Source: Daphnia pulex
Lineage: Eukaryota > Arthropoda > Branchiopoda > Diplostraca > Daphniidae
Length of the DNA: 64,000 nucleotides
NCBI RefSeq assembly: GCF_021134715.1
Contig: NC_060024.1
Span: forward strand, 13,504,974 to 13,568,973
Direction of reading: 5' to 3'
In this document: positions 44,774-59,200 of the stretch, in pieces
Numbering within the stretch: the first letter of the stretch is position 1
Layout of the letters: every line of letters begins with the position of its first letter
Position numbers and translations under genes: made by a program
Notes under the pieces: model-generated
The model's input: the letters and a program-made list of their open reading frames with translations, nothing else
Told to the model about the DNA's origin: nothing
Database searches by the model: none

Positions 44774-47700
44774 AGATGTATTCACTGTGTATATCCGTTT
44801 CAAGAGTTGTGTTCTGACATCTTCAAAATGCAGTAAGATTTCCATCTACCTAATCATTGTTAAGCCTAAATTCATTAGACTAATTTGTATAAAATGTTCT
44901 CTTATTAAACTACATCAAAATATTAATGAGGAGCTGCTAGGTATAGATTATAGTTTTTCATAAAAAAAGTAAAGATTGAATTTTTATTTTAACATGGAAC
45001 TGGGGGATCCATACTGTGCAGAGTAGATCAGTTGAGTTGAAAGTTGAAACTGTAGTGGTAGTAAGAAATACTTGCATGTCAACAAGATGAATGTTCCCTG
45101 TATGATTAACGAGCATGAAATCATTGCGTAGGCCTACGCACTTTTACAGACTGTACGCCAGTTGCCAAAGTGTTCATGCAGCGGTGGACAACTCGACACT
45201 TAACCTTTGACCATTTTTATTTACTTTTTTTTATGGTTCAGCTCGCTTCACAATAGATAGTACTACGTAAAAAATGTCTACCGCCAAAGGAACAAACGAC
45301 ACGTGCAAAGTACATCCTTGCGACTAGATGTGCATGTGTGTATTCTTACACAATATGTTGATGAGTTTTCCAGCTACCGAGATACTGACCTATTCAACTT
45401 ATTGTCAAGGTTTTCGAGTCTTGAAAGGACAGAGATAAATGTTCATCCGAATATCTCTCCAAGCAGAACCTGCAGTCTAGCACGTAACGGGATTAGTCTC
45501 AACATTGATCCCCCCTCTACCCTGTCACAAGTGAATCCGAAAAACGTCCACCACCGAAACAACACACACGTGAGTCACCCGGAATCATATTTTTTCTTCC
45601 CTGCGCGCTAACTAGTCTTCATCACTGTGAATCAACACACGCTCGTACGGGCTGTGATGGATGAGTCGAAACCTGATCGAAAGCAAATTGCTTCTTCTTC
45701 TTATTGTAATCGAGCCGTGTTAAAAATGTCCCGCCTTCTTTTTTCTCTTCTCTGGGCTGAGCTTAGGTGAACCATTTGGGTGGATCAGTTTGCACATGGA
45801 GAAACGAGGCGTGATGAGTAGGAGGAGGGAATCGAGCGAAGCTAAAAATTCATTTGTTGCTGGTTGACAGTTTTACGACCGGCTTCCACACCTACTTCAT
45901 TAGCGCTGCTCGACTCGGTTCCCTCCAACTCGTCTCACCATCAAAACACAACAAACACGGATCTCTATATATCTGCCACGAGGATATTCTGATGCCTTGA
46001 TCAACATCTCGCCTAGCTAGTCTCTCTCTTCACCTTTTGGCGTATTATGACTAGCGACTGCGTCAGCTTCTACGGATCCACCCAGTTAAATGATGGTAAG
46101 AGCCAGCAGCCCAGCCTCCCTCCTTTGAAACGTAACCGACGTTAAAATTTTTAAAAAAGAAACGAGAGAGAAAGAGACTATTGACAGATTGAGAAAGGTT
46201 GGCTACTAAATGGTCTTGGGACTCTAGACAAATCTCGGGGAGGGCCCATTGAACGGAAACGTGCGCCGCAGGACCATCAAACTCGCTCGCGCGAGTGTCT
46301 CAAGTGGATATCTTGGCTTTCCCGTCTCTCTGGCGGAATTAAGTCAGACAGCAGAGAAACAGGAAGCGACCATTTCCTTCCCTTTCGGAAGCCGCTGCCG
46401 CCGCCACCTCCGAGAGAGTGTGTTCCTATTTTTCTTTGGGTTTTGACGAACTTCATGAACTTTTGAGACGAAAAAAAAAGTCGAGTCGTCTCGCAGGAAA
46501 GTAATAGGGACCTGGTCATTGAAACCGGTCCAAATGTCTATGCAGCTTATTGATAACCAGCACACACTGGGGTTTCTTTTTGCGCCAGACTCTCGCCAGC
46601 ACTCGGTTCATCCTCATTCGAAAACTCCTCCTCCTTTCGTCTCCTTTGTCATCCTCAAATATCAAACAGTCTTTTTCAACTTGTCAATGGGATCGAATCT
46701 CATCTCTTTTTGGTCTGTTTCACAACCCAATCATTGTCAAATCATTCCGGTTGGATGAAATAATCAGCTTTCTCGGCTCCGATATTTGACATTTCTGAAT
46801 GATTTGTACTACATCCGTGTGTAGAATTTTCGAAACGGGTTTGTTGATTGATAGATGTTTAGATGATGAAAGCTCATCCGTGGGTGTCTCAACAGCTAGA
46901 AGGGTTGTGAAATTCTTTATGTGCGCCAGTGAGAAAAGACTAAGAGTGGGCCGATGAGAGGCAGTCAAATTGTTTGTTCAGAGTCGGGTTTTCTTTCCAA
47001 AAAGTTAAAAGAGAAAAAAAAGAAGGAGATCCGGAGGATATAGCCAGACCTCGCAGAGGGGGAAGGGGGAACCGGAATTTACTCGGAAACGTGTTTCACT
47101 CTACACTCCATTAGCAACGCGTGGACCCTGAAGACTATATATCCATATGAAGAAGAAGAACAGCTCCCTTTTTGTTTTAAGATATTTCTTTTTTCGAAAC
47201 ACGCGCTCTCCAATTTCCCCCCTTCAACAGTTTTATATTTCTCTTCTTCTTCTTTTCATCATCCAGCGTAAAAAGGACTGTACTCAAAAAAGAGTGTGGC
47301 CATGTGCCCCCATCGATCTGAATGGGACAGTTTGACCCGTGACCCTTGTGCTGTTTTATCTCGGTCAGGCCTCTCGGTAGCAAATTGGGCCAGAAAAGAG
47401 CAGGGAGGTCAGATAATATAATGTTCACACTCTCATTAGCCATATAGCAGCAGCGTGTGCCACCCAACTATGAACTAATTGTCTTTTTTCGCCATTTTTA
47501 AGAATCACACACAGACACCATTACGCGCTTTTCTGAATAATGATCCTTTTATTGTCCTAACTAAACTTTGTATCCGGTTACTGTATTGTTGTTTTATCTT
47601 TCCCAAATTTGAAACAAGGAATTGTTACTGGGCGGTCGATTGACGTTTGCTAAATCACCCAGACGATTGGCGACGACGACGACCCACATTCATCTGTTAT

Positions 47701-48905
47701 TCGGACACTGGTAAAATAAAGTAACAGAAAAAAGAAAAAACGGATAGTTTTTTTTTTCTTGGCGTTTTGTCTTTTCTCCGCATTTGTTATAGACCCGAAA
47801 GTTTGTTTAACGCAGAGACCCCCAGTCTAAAAAAAAAAGGAAAGAAAGTTTGAGAGTTGTGATCTTTTTCCGGACCGTTGCAGCTGTTTGGTCCTGTCTC
47901 TTTTTCTCTTTATTTTATTTTATTTTTTGTTTCTTATTTCAGAATTAGAGAGAAAAACAGCAGTTGCCGGCTACTTGTTGTACGGTCGCAAAGTGGAGCT
48001 GAAAGCCGCCCAGGAAAAAAAGAAAGAAAGAACCTTATGATATTACATATCTCTTTCACGAGCTTTTGACAGGATAGCTCTCGCTCCACACTCCATTGAA
48101 AACAACAGCAAAAATCGCTCCTGTATTTATGTTGCTTTTCTCCGACGACATTTTTCCCCCGTTGGAAGGTTCAAAAAATTGAAGGAAAAAAATATTTTGA
48201 TTGTTTTTATTATTATTTTCATTTGCTGGCGCGCGGCAATTTATTGGCATGGTGGTTGGAACGTCTTCTGGCTGGCTGGGAACGTGCCTTGCGTCGTGTC
48301 GTCCCGAGTTTAAAAATATCGCTCGTGTTTGACGGGTCAAAGAAAAAGAGAGGAAATGGAAGGCAACAGCTGCCGAGCTGCGCGACAAGTTGCCGACCGA
48401 AGTGAAGGGATCCTCGGCGGGACCCGAAACTCGCGAGGATTAGACACGAAAAAAAACCTATTTCCAGCTCTGTATGTAGGCAACCGTATATAATGTCCGT
48501 TGGGGCTTTCCAACTTGATCCACTTGGACAAGTGGAATGTCTTAAGTAATAGTCGTTTCGTTATAGCGTAAGCCAGCGGGGGCTGCCTACTTCTTCTTCT
48601 TTAAATTTTACTGGTCCTGTGTATGCGCAACGGAAAAGAAAAACAGGAAAAAAACGAAGGATTTTTTTGGTTGTTGAGCGCGACAAATTTGTGTATTGAT
48701 AACAACATAGCGGGTTCACCGTAATCATGGAGAAAAAAGTTCTATTGTTTTAAGTAGGATAAATATGTACAACAGTTTGAGGGGGTTAGTAAACAACTCG
48801 TGCGTTTCGATCTAGAGAATGAGTTTCATTTTCAAAATATTTTCCAATTGATAAATTTGTTTTCTTTTTCTTAGGAGAGAGAGAGAGAATACTATATTTT
48901 AATCA
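44774..48905. other. 4.1-kb gene-free stretch between SFR1 and nautilus
   Basis: Both flanking genes end here or point away, so this is the 3' side of each. It is the largest stretch in the window without a recognised gene. It is unusually GC- and pyrimidine-mixed with many homopolymer runs. A short exon-like frame at 46047-46096 (MTSDCVSFYGSTQLND) is followed by GTAAGAG, but no partner exon was found. It may hold distal control elements for nautilus or an unannotated non-coding transcript. Confidence 0.4.
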
Positions 48906-51900
48906 TCAGACTGTGCCGGTGTTGGTTGGAGCTGTGGTCGTGGTGCAAGTCGTGGCCAAACTCTCGACGATGAAGCTGAGCCGGTCGAGACTGGACGATC
49001 CTGGAGCGGATCCTTGCCCTGTACCAGATCCTTCATTACCTGTTGGTGATGCCAAAAAAAGAAATTAGTTTGATCAATTTTTGTTTTGAAAATTTTAAAA
49101 AATTTGTGCTTGAATAAACATGAATCAGATTATCCGACAATGCCGCTTTTAAGATCGACTGCTATTGCCTATTAATTTTCGTTCGAAAAATGTCCTCGTG
49201 ATATACTGAAATTTAAAGTTTAGAAAATGTATTAGGCAAAGCTAAAACCCTATTTTAAAATAATAATAATAATAGTTTGGATTGCTTGTATAATTAGACG
49301 TTATTCTTTCCTTACGATATTCATTTCTATCACCACGAGTTTAGAAGACTGCATCTGCTAAGTATTCTTTTTGCTTTTTCTTCAAATTTAAGTTTAAGTT
49401 GTCTGTCTAACAAGTAACAAAGAATGAAAGATGATTAAATGATTGCTAGTCTGTTGTAACATTAACCAATCTTGAGTAAGCTGAGATTTTTAATTAGTGG
49501 CAATGGCAAAGCTCGAAAGCCACTCTTGACTGTGGTGACATGGACAGCACTGTCGGTCTTACCCAAACAGGATTAATGGCTGATGGGTTACACATAAACC
49601 CTTTTGGCTGGTCCGAAAAAAAGACAAGACATTTTGAAAATCAGCAGATGACTGCAAAGTGCTGGGCAATAATGTCCGAGCTGAAGGTCAGTTTTGATTT
49701 TTGTCTTGTGTATGGCACACACACACTGAACTTTTGCAGAAAACCAGACCTCGTCGCAGCGTGTGTTTTCCCTATTCGAGGGATCTCCTGTAGCTTTTGA
49801 GTGTTCCAAAAAGAAACAAAAAAGAAAGACTATATAGTTTCTTCGATCACTCTTCAGCGGAAGTAACACACGTGGCTGGGGTCGTCTCCGATTCCACCCT
49901 CTTACACCTCATCTATAGCTATCCAGCATGCACACTCCTTTTTCTTTCCCCTTTCCCAATAGTAGCCATTAAAAAATCCTTGGCTTTCTCTCTCTCTCTC
50001 TGGAGTGCGATGGGAAGTTGACCGACAGCTTTATTTGAGAGTTCCTGTATACTCCTCGGGAGAGTCGAGTAATTCGACGACACAGACTTTTAAAAAAATA
50101 CACGTACGAGAGCTCTTTGGAAGAGGTAATAAAGCTCGTCCTAGAAGGGGGAAATCCGCTTTTACCGCAGAACAAACAGTTCGTAAATGCAGCTCTGGAA
50201 ATGCGAATTTTGGGCACGATGTAATATTTTCTTTTGAATATTCGATGGATTGCGTCTGACGCCATAATAATATCGGCTCGAGACTAAATATCCAACGTCG
50301 TTTGACAGGAGCGTTTTCTTTTCTAAAATTAGTCGCGATGCCGTCGTCAAATTCGCTGTTAATGGCCTGTTAAACGGGTTTTTACTTATTTCCTTTTTCA
50401 TTTAATGGCCAGGATATGCAAGATGACGTCAGTCTGCTCTTCTTCTTCTTTCAAAACTAACACTCTCATTTTAATTTGTCCCTCTAGGTGATCCAGATTC
50501 ATAAGCGAAAAGGAAGAGCTGGTGGTGAGCAATCGATACCCTCTCGTGGTGGTAGTAAAAAAGGAAAAAAGCCTGGAAGAAGAATGACATTTTTAAGACA
50601 AATTAGTTGAGACGTGGGAGCGCCGCACATTGGAGATGGGAAGGCTCTTGGAGTGATTCCTCCTCCCTTGGTGGGAGGGATCATAAACGACTTCATTAGC
50701 CCTCACTGGTAAGAAGACGGTAATACTGTATAGCTTTTTATGTGGTCCAGGGACCGTGGGACACAATAAGTCGAGCACTTCTTTTATCTTTAACTTTTTT
50801 TGGAAACATTGAACACGTTGGTGAACAACAGGAACTAGCGAAGCAATCGAAACGGACTGTCTTAATATAATGGACGTGAGGAGAGACGTGAAGAAGCGCC
50901 GTGTTTTGCCTGGGCAACTGCTGACGGCGTCGACGACGGACAAGCGCGAGAGAGGTGCTACTCCCCGATATTGGAAAACGTAGGAGGACATTTTCTCTCG
51001 ATACTCGTCAACACGGCAGTCAATCTGTTGTCTGCCCAACGTCCAAATGGCCGTCGCGTCGACAAGGTACGCAGAATGCTTTATTATCTAGTCGATTGAA
51101 ATGAACTTACCGATTAACGGAGAGAAGTTGGTCAGACATTCGCTGAACTGATGAAGTCGAGTCTGGTAGTAGGCCACAACGTTCGTCATCTGCACCAATA
51201 GAATAAAGAAGGGATGGTGAAATTGTAGCGTAACCGGAGAGTGGTGAGAGCCATTCATTTTAAAACAGAAAGAGCGATGGCGGGGTATATGACTTACGTA
51301 GCCGTTGTTGTGAACCGATATGGGTTCGTTGTCTCCTCTATTCTGGCCGGAATCGCCGCTACCGCCCGATGTGGAAGGATCCCTCGAGGATGACAGCATG
51401 TCCTCCAGCGACTCGATGTATTCGATGGCATTGCGCAGAATCTCCACTTTAGGCAGCCGCTGGCCCGGATTGTTGCTAGTCCGACGCTTGAGCGATTCAA
51501 AGGCTTCATTGACCTACGTGGTAAGTAATCCATCCAATTAGTTCAAACCCAATTTTGGTTGTTTTTTCGCCAAAAATGGCACATTAGTAATTCCCCCTCT
51601 TTTTGTTTTTTGAAGCATTTAACTTTGATTTTATACCTTTCTTAAGCGTCTCCTCTCCCTCATTGTTGCAGCTTTACGCCGGTCGACGGTGACGTTCTTC
51701 TTTTTGCAAGCCTTGCAAGCCCAGAGCAGACAGCGACGTCCTTGGTGTCCGTCCAAATGATGTTGGGCGTTGTGATCGGCCACCGTCGACGCCACAGACG
51801 AGCCAGACGACGACGACGAAGATTCCGGCGCCAGGATGTGTCCGGACGTTGATTCGTCGCCGTCTGAATCCAGCGAGTCTTCCGTCTGAGACATGCTCCC

Positions 51901-52439
51901 GTATGTTGCGCAATCTTCTTCCGACGCCGCCATGAACGAGTCCTAATTAGTCGCCATGAAAATTGGACATAATTTCTTGAAGATTAATATTGGATTAGTT
52001 TGTCAGGTTTTACCTTTTCGATGGAAGACATTTGTTGACGTTGCTGGAAAAAGTGGCTGCGCTGATCTTCACGGTCTGGATCCGGTTTGATTCCGTTGGT
52101 TGCGTAACCGGATTGATGGAATGACGGGCGGCCAGTTGAGTAGAGCGGCATGAGATGTCCGCTGCCGGATGCGGCCAAGCTGTTCTCATCGGAACTCACC
52201 GAAACTGGCCTCGACGAAGGAGGCGACAAGGGAATGGCTGGATGACAGTTGTAAGGATCGGCATTGTGGTGCGATCCCACCGCCGACACGACAGCAGCCG
52301 GATAATATTGGTACTGGTGAGACTGCGGATAACTTTGCTCGTAGCCGGGCTGCTGCGATTGTTGGATGGCACTACTCGGAGTATTCCAGAATCCGCCGTA
52401 AGTTTCTGCGTCGGTGTAGCGCCGATGATCAGCCATCAT
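48906..52439 (-). CDS. nau: Nautilus/MyoD-family myogenic bHLH transcription factor
   Basis: Five exons: 52014-52439, 51637-51942, 51298-51513, 51111-51189 and 48906-49039. The protein starts [18 protein letters not shown]. The Cys/His-rich block [13 protein letters not shown] is followed by the basic region [20 protein letters not shown] with the myogenic Ala-Thr code. Helix-loop-helix: [40 protein letters not shown]. The last exon, 2.07 kb downstream, ends with [14 protein letters not shown], the MyoD helix III motif (SSLDCLSSIVERI in vertebrates), which links the distant exon to the gene. It is a single nuclear muscle-determination factor. The introns before helix III and within bHLH fall at classic MyoD positions. 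The transcript is probably driven by the TATA box at 52584. Confidence 0.96.
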
Positions 52440-52583
52440 TTCTCACCGTTTCAAATTCAAAATGTAATTTCAACAGGGGATAAAAACAAGGCACTTGTGA
52501 AGCGAGTGGGAGCGAGATTTTGTAGGAGCGCGATCGACCAGGCTCACCAAGTCACTGTGGAAGTTTCGGGATTTGACGTCGTC

Positions 52584-52591
52584 CTCTTATA
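52584..52591 (-). promoter_or_regulatory. TATA box of nautilus
   Basis: TATAAGAG on the minus strand about 145 bp before the ATG. An ACAGTGA initiator-like site sits about 32-36 nt downstream (near 52555). The 780-bp spacer up to the fucosidase start (53222) should hold promoters for both divergent genes. Confidence 0.45.
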
Positions 52592-53221
52592 TTCTTTTGA
52601 CTTGATACCAAAAGGCGACCATCCAGAATAAGTAGAATAGCTTCCCTAGCTGGGTGTTGTGGGTTCAAACTTAAAACGAGGTGTAGAGTAGTAGTAGGGT
52701 CTTTGGGTATTGGGGGAGGAAATATTATGCGACACATGACTATTCACTTCACAGAGTCCTTCCCCTCGTCTACTCCCATTGGTTGGGTCAGTCGTCCCAG
52801 ACACGCCCACGCCTGTTGAGTTTCCGTTTCGACTATAGGATCTAACAGCATCCTTCAATATTCGACCAAATTTGAACACGGACTTGCTTAAATGTCTCAC
52901 TTTTGTTTTTACTTATTTGTGAATAATTCTCAAAGGACTTATTTCGTCGATTGGGTCGAATTTGGTTTTTTAATTATTTCAGTTGATTCCATTCATTCAA
53001 GGACTTTGATGCATTTCTGTCGAATGTAATTAAATTAACCGATTGAATGGACTGTTAAAATAACAGGGAACGATTTAATAATAATGTTGCTCAATGTTTG
53101 GTTTATCTTTTGTGTAGGTCAATGCGTTGAGAAATCCGATATCAGCTGGAGATAAGATAAAGAGGCTCGTTCCTTTTTGCCGTCGGGAGAAGTGGAACTT
53201 TAGTTTGTTGTTGTGGTGACC

Positions 53222-55294
53222 ATGAAGATACTTGTGCTTTTAAAGTTGGCAACTGTTTTGACAGTTATTTCGGCTGATTTTCTCAACAAGAACAATGCAG
53301 AAGACGATGTGTTTGACGTCAGTTTGTAAGCATTTGCCAATTGATATTTACAAGAAAAAGTTATGCAATTAACCCGATTTGATTACAGAGAAAATGAAGA
53401 AATGCAACATACCAACAAGCGGTTCACTCCTGACTGGGAAAGCTTAGACACTCGAGAAATACCGTCCTGGTTTGACAATGCCAAATTCGGGGTTTTTATT
53501 CACTGGGGAGTTTTCTCTGTCCCCTCGTTTGGCGAATGGTTTTGGTACAATTGGCAGGGTATCCATTTCACAAAAACAATTTTCTTTCTATAGCCTTGTT
53601 TTTCATGTTATTTTGTTCACTCTAGAGAAAAGTCCTCCTTTCGTGGAGTTTATGGAGAAGAACTATCCGCCCGGTTTTACTTATGCCAATTTCGCCCAAC
53701 AATTCCGCGCCGAATTTTTCGATCCTAATCACTGGGCTGAAATACTGAAGAGTTCAGGGGCCAAGTATGCAATAAACATTTTTATTTTTTGGAAGGCGAA
53801 ATAACTTTTGATGATGAACCTATATTTCACAGATACGTCGTCCTGACAAGCAAGCACCACGAAGGGTTCACTCTTTGGCCGTCAAAGTATTCCTGGAACT
53901 GGAATGCCATGGATGTTGGACCCAAACGAGATCTCGTCGGTAAGAGTTTTCCCAATTCGTTAAGAGGTTTTTTCTTTTTTAAAAAAGGGTGGCGGTTATT
54001 TCTTACCACAGGTGAATTGGCCGAAGCCATTAGAGAGAAAACGAACATGCATTTCGGCCTGTATCACAGTTTGTACGAATGGTATCACCCCCTGTACCTC
54101 CAAGATAAAGCCAACAATTTCGAGACGCAAGATTTTGTCCGGTTGAAAACGATGCCCGAACTGTACGAATTGGTAAGAATAATCAAAAGATTTATGCGAC
54201 CTGTTTTCCAGGGCTTGTTTTGATTGGTCTTTATTAGGTAAACACTTATAAACCGGACGTCATTTGGTCGGATGGCGACTGGGAAGCCAACGACAAATAC
54301 TGGGACACGCTCAACTTCCTGGCCTGGCTTTACAACGACAGTCCAGTCCGTCATACGGTGGTCGTGAATGATCGGTGGGGACGTGGCGTTGGCTGTAAAC
54401 ACGGCGATTTCGTGAATTGTCAAGACAGATACAATCCAGGTAAAAGGACAGCTAAGCTTGCCAAAACGATTTGTAAGTTAATAGATGACGCACTTGGCGG
54501 CGGTGGGGAAAATAAAAGGTGTTTTGCAGACGCGTAAATGGGAGAACGCCATGACCATCGACAAAGAAGCCTGGGCCTTCCGACGTAACGCCCGCCTTTC
54601 CGACTTTCTAACGACTCGGGAGTTGATCGAGACGCTTGTGACCACCGTCAGTTGCGGAGGTAAATATTCCGGGGGGGAGATGACGGCTTTACGAGCCGCG
54701 ACCATTCCTTCTAGATTTGATTGGCTCGTATTTTTACAAACGTGCTTGCTGAGAGCAGGAAATTTATTGATGAATATCGGGCCCACGGCGGACGGCGTGA
54801 TTCGTCCAATATTCGAAGAGCGTCTGCGCGACGTCGGGTCGTGGTTGCAAGTCAACGGCGAGGCTATTTTCGGAACTCTTCCGTGGACACTCCAAAACGA
54901 TACTCTAACCAGCAATGTTTGGTAAGTCATTTTACCGATGATGTGATTCTTCTCCAGGGATTCTTGAAACCATCGCGAGATCATATCATAGGTACACCAG
55001 TAAGAGAATTTTCATATGGAAGTACGTGTACGGAATAACTCTACGATGGCCGGAAAACAACACCCTAATGATCGGAGCTCCAGTTCCATTGACTGATGGA
55101 TCTGTCGTCACTTTGCTGGGATACAAAGATCCATTAAAAGTATTTCGACATTTCTATAGCAAATCTGTAATGAAGAATAACTAAGCCATTTGTTTTTCTA
55201 GTGGAGTATTTTTAAAGGCGTCCTATCAATCCAATTTCCTGAAATGAATAAAGTCGAGAGCCAGTGGGGATGGACAGTGAAATTCGCCATATAA
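53222..55294 (+). CDS. Alpha-L-fucosidase (GH29)
   Basis: About ten short-intron exons. Signal peptide [18 protein letters not shown]. The catalytic barrel has the family blocks [60 protein letters not shown] and [25 protein letters not shown] contains the nucleophile Asp of GH29. Next come [10 protein letters not shown], the [10 protein letters not shown] block and the beta-sandwich tail from [11 protein letters not shown] to WGWTVKFAI. The enzyme hydrolyses alpha-L-fucose from glycoconjugates in lysosomes or secretions. Length (about 460-470 aa) agrees with animal FUCA. One intron begins after WGRGV...RYNPG, in line with arthropod relatives. The last residues GWTVKFAI resemble the conserved W(A/T)xxL end. 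Confidence 0.95.
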
Positions 55295-56256
55295 TAATAA
55301 TTGACTACTTACTAATTGTTAAAAAATTGTTTCGCATAAACATGTTGTTGGTAGGACCACAATTGGTTCTGATGATTTTGTTTGGTTTGAAATTTAATTG
55401 ACTTATTTTTCCCAGTACTACACTGTTTCTATGTGTGTGTGTGATATTTTATGACTACGAGTTGGAGCAGAGGATCTTGTTTCACTTTCAGACGGCAGTA
55501 AAAACGAAGAGGAGCTCTGCTGTGTATCCACGCAACCCCCCTGCGCGAAAAGAGGATTAGTCTCTCCGATCGACTGCGTTGGAGGTCTTGGTTTATTGTC
55601 TGTATTTTCCCAACACTTTGGGTGAAATTAAATTCTATGCAACATTACTTAAAATCAGGAAATTTTTTAACCAGTAGGAACACTGTACCGAACTGGTAAA
55701 TGTACAACATTTTAATCAAATCAATCCATGATCTAAATTTCAACGAATATTAGACGACTGACTTACGTCATGAAGGCCGAATAGAATAATTTTGTCGTTG
55801 ATTCCGCGTCATTCAAGTGTTGCTTTACGGATCTATAAAGTAATTGAGTAAAATAAAATTGTGATGGCCAATGAAGACCGAAGGCAAGTTCACGATACAA
55901 TAAATTTGTTAAATTTTATTAGGTTATTTTGTTAATTTAGAATTATTATTTTACGATGATTCATTTTTGAAAGAACGAAAAAAAGCTCTAAGTGCTCTAA
56001 GGGCAATTGCTTTTCACGCGTGCAGTATATATTCAATTTCGACGACTTGGCAACGCCGTTCGCGCTCTGGACTCCTCCAGTCCAGTCCTCCTTTGTGTCC
56101 GTTGTTAAACCGGCGTAACGGCGTTGTTGTGTTGTTGCATGAACTGAGTGAGATTGTGAGATCTCTCAACTTATTTAACGAGAGCAATCGTCTATTTCTT
56201 GATACTTGGCGTTTAAAAGTTGGACTTTTTGAAGCGTGGTTACCCTCTCTATCGAC
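55295..56256. other. Intergenic, about 1 kb, ISWI promoter side
   Basis: No gene recognised. 55440-55460 is a TG-rich run, and 55960-56256 is the probable 5' leader region of ISWI. Confidence 0.4.
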
Positions 56257-59200
56257 ATGTCGAAATCAGAGGAGGAAGGTAGCCCTATGGAAACTCCAGC
56301 TGATACTGGCGAAAATTCTGTAAGTCCCATCACGATTGTTTTGTTTCAATTAAAAACTATTCGACATTCATTAATTTCCTTATGTTGAATTTAATAGCAA
56401 ACAGAGTCTTCATCCCGATCATCCCTTTCTAAAGGCAAAGATGACTTTGACAAGAAAACGGTAAGTGTTTTTCTGTAACAGTTTTGGGAATTGTTTGTTG
56501 ACAAAAATTGTTTGTGTAGGAAGTGGACCGTAGCAAGAGGTTTGACTATCTCTTGAAACAAACTGAGCTTTTCGGTCATTTCATGGCAGCTCCAGGAACC
56601 AAAGCTCCATCAAGCCCCTTGAAACTGAAACCAGGAAGACCCCGCAAAGAAAAGAAAATAGCAGAAGCGGGAGATAACAGACATAGAAAGACTGAAGAAG
56701 AAGAAGATGAGGAATTGATGGAAGAAGTCAAGGCTGCTGAGAAAGCTGCCCTTGTTACACGTTTTGATACATCACCATTTTACATCAAAGGTGGTGAGAT
56801 GAGGGACTATCAAGTTCGTGGTCTCAATTGGATGATTTCTTTGTATGAAAACGGCATCAATGGTATTCTGGCTGATGAGATGGGTCTGGGAAAAACCCTT
56901 CAGACAATCTCTTTGTTGGGATACATGAAGCACTACCGCAACATTAATGGACCTCACATGGTTATTGTACCAAAATCAACACTTGCCAATTGGATGAATG
57001 AATTCAAAAAGTGGTGCCCCACCCTTCGTGCCGTGTGCCTCACTGGAGATCAAGAAACAAGGGTATGTTTTTTGTGTTTTATAAATGAAAATTTAGTACT
57101 TTGTTGCATTGCTAAAATCATCACATTTTCGTAGGCCAATATCGTTCGCGATGAAATCATGCCAGGTGAATGGGATGCCTGCGTTACCTCCTATGAAATT
57201 GTCATGAAAGAACGAGCTGTATTCAAGAAGTTCAACTGGCGATACATGGTTATCGACGAAGCACATCGTATCAAAAACGAAAAATCCAAACTTTCAGAAA
57301 TTGTCCGCGAGTTCAAAACATCTAACCGTCTACTGATCACCGGAACACCTCTCCAGAACAACTTGCACGAACTCTGGGCTCTACTTAACTTTCTTTTGCC
57401 AGACATCTTCAACAATTCAGAGGTAATGTTCTCTATTATATCGAAAACTCGTTGCAGCTTCTAAACTGTCAATCATTTAGGATTTCGATGAATGGTTTAA
57501 CGCCAACAACTGTCTTGGAGACGATTCTCTGATCCATCGTCTGCATGCCGTTCTACGACCTTTCCTTCTTCGTCGTCTTAAGGCCGAAGTAGAAAAACGA
57601 CTGAAACCTAAGAAGGAAGTTAAGGTCTATATCGGTCTTAGCAAGATGCAGCGTGAGATGTACACCAAGATTTTGATGAGAGATATTGATATTGTGAATG
57701 GTGCCGGAAAGTTGGAAAAGATGCGTCTTCAAAATATTCTTATGCAGCTTCGTAAATGTTGTAACCATCCTTACCTGTTTGACGGAGCTGAACCTGGGCC
57801 ACCCTACACTACCGACGAGCACATTGTGAGTTTTTCATTTCTAGTCTTGTTTAAATGTTGTACTTACAAAACGATTTTATTTTTCCTAGGTTTACAATTG
57901 TGGCAAGATGGTTATCTTGGACAAACTGTTGCCTAAACTGAAAGCCCAAGGATCTCGTGTGCTTATTTTTAGCCAAATGACCCGTATGTTGGACATCTTA
58001 GAGGATTATTCCCTCTGGAGAGGTTACAATGTAAGATGAATTGAGCTAATTTTTTTTTTAAACCCAACTAAACGTTATTTGAATTCTTTCAGTACTGTCG
58101 TCTCGATGGCAGCACTCCTCACGAGGATCGACATCGTCAAATTGAAGAGTATAATGCGCCAGATAGCAAGAAGTTTTTATTTATGCTTTCTACTCGTGCT
58201 GGAGGTTTGGGTATTAACTTGGCCACCGCTGACGTTGTCGTCCTTTTTGACTCAGATTGGAATCCTCAAATGGATCTTCAGGCTATGGTATTATCTGATA
58301 ACACATTGAGGTTACTTTTCAGGTTAATTTACTGTTTTCAACTAATGTAGGATCGAGCCCATCGTATCGGTCAGCTGAAGCAGGTTAGGGTGTTCCGGTT
58401 CATCACAGACAATACAGTGGAAGAAAAAATTGTTGAGAAGGCCGAAGTGAAATTGCGTCTCGACAAATTGGTTATTCAACAAGGACGATTACTTGACAAA
58501 ACAAACAGCGCCCTCAACAAAGATGAAATGCTCAACATGATCAGACACGGAGCAGATCACGTTTTTGCCTCCAAAGACTCCGACATCACAGACGAAGACA
58601 TTGAATCTATTTTAGCCAAAAGCGAAAACAGAGTAAGTTTGCCTTATATAAAGATGGATCGATTTTTTTGAGTAATTTGCATCTTGTATTGTTATTTTTC
58701 AGACACAAGAAGTTGCTGAACGTCTCGAGAAACTCGGAGAATCATCGCTCCGTAATTTCACTTTGGACGCCCCAACAGAGTCCGTCTACCAGTTCGAAGG
58801 CGAAGACTATCGGTAATACCACATCTAGCTTTGTAATCATGGAACATGCTTACATTGAAACTTTTTTGTTACATAGAGAGAAACAAAAGTCGATTGTTGG
58901 TGCCTGGATTGAACCGCCTAAACGTGAGCGCAAGGCCAACTATGCCGTAGATGCATATTTTAGGGAAGCTCTTCGAGTTACAGAACCCAAAGCTCCCAAG
59001 GTAAGGCCCTAATATTTGTTGCATCCGTTCCATCTGAATCACTTCTTTGATTTACTTAGGCACCTCGACCACCTAAACAACCCATCGTGCAAGACTTCCA
59101 GTTTTTCCCGCCACGGCTATTTGAGTTGCTTGATCAAGAGATTTATCATTACCGTAAAACGGTCGGCTACAAGGTTCCGCGTAACCCTGAGCTGGGAGCT

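Noticed and set aside
46047-46096. Possible first coding exon MTSDCVSFYGSTQLND followed by GTAAGAG
   Set aside because: No downstream exon could be joined to it by eye; kept only as a note in the gap entry.
52155-52631. 158-residue plus-strand frame
   Set aside because: Antisense to nautilus exon 1 and its promoter.
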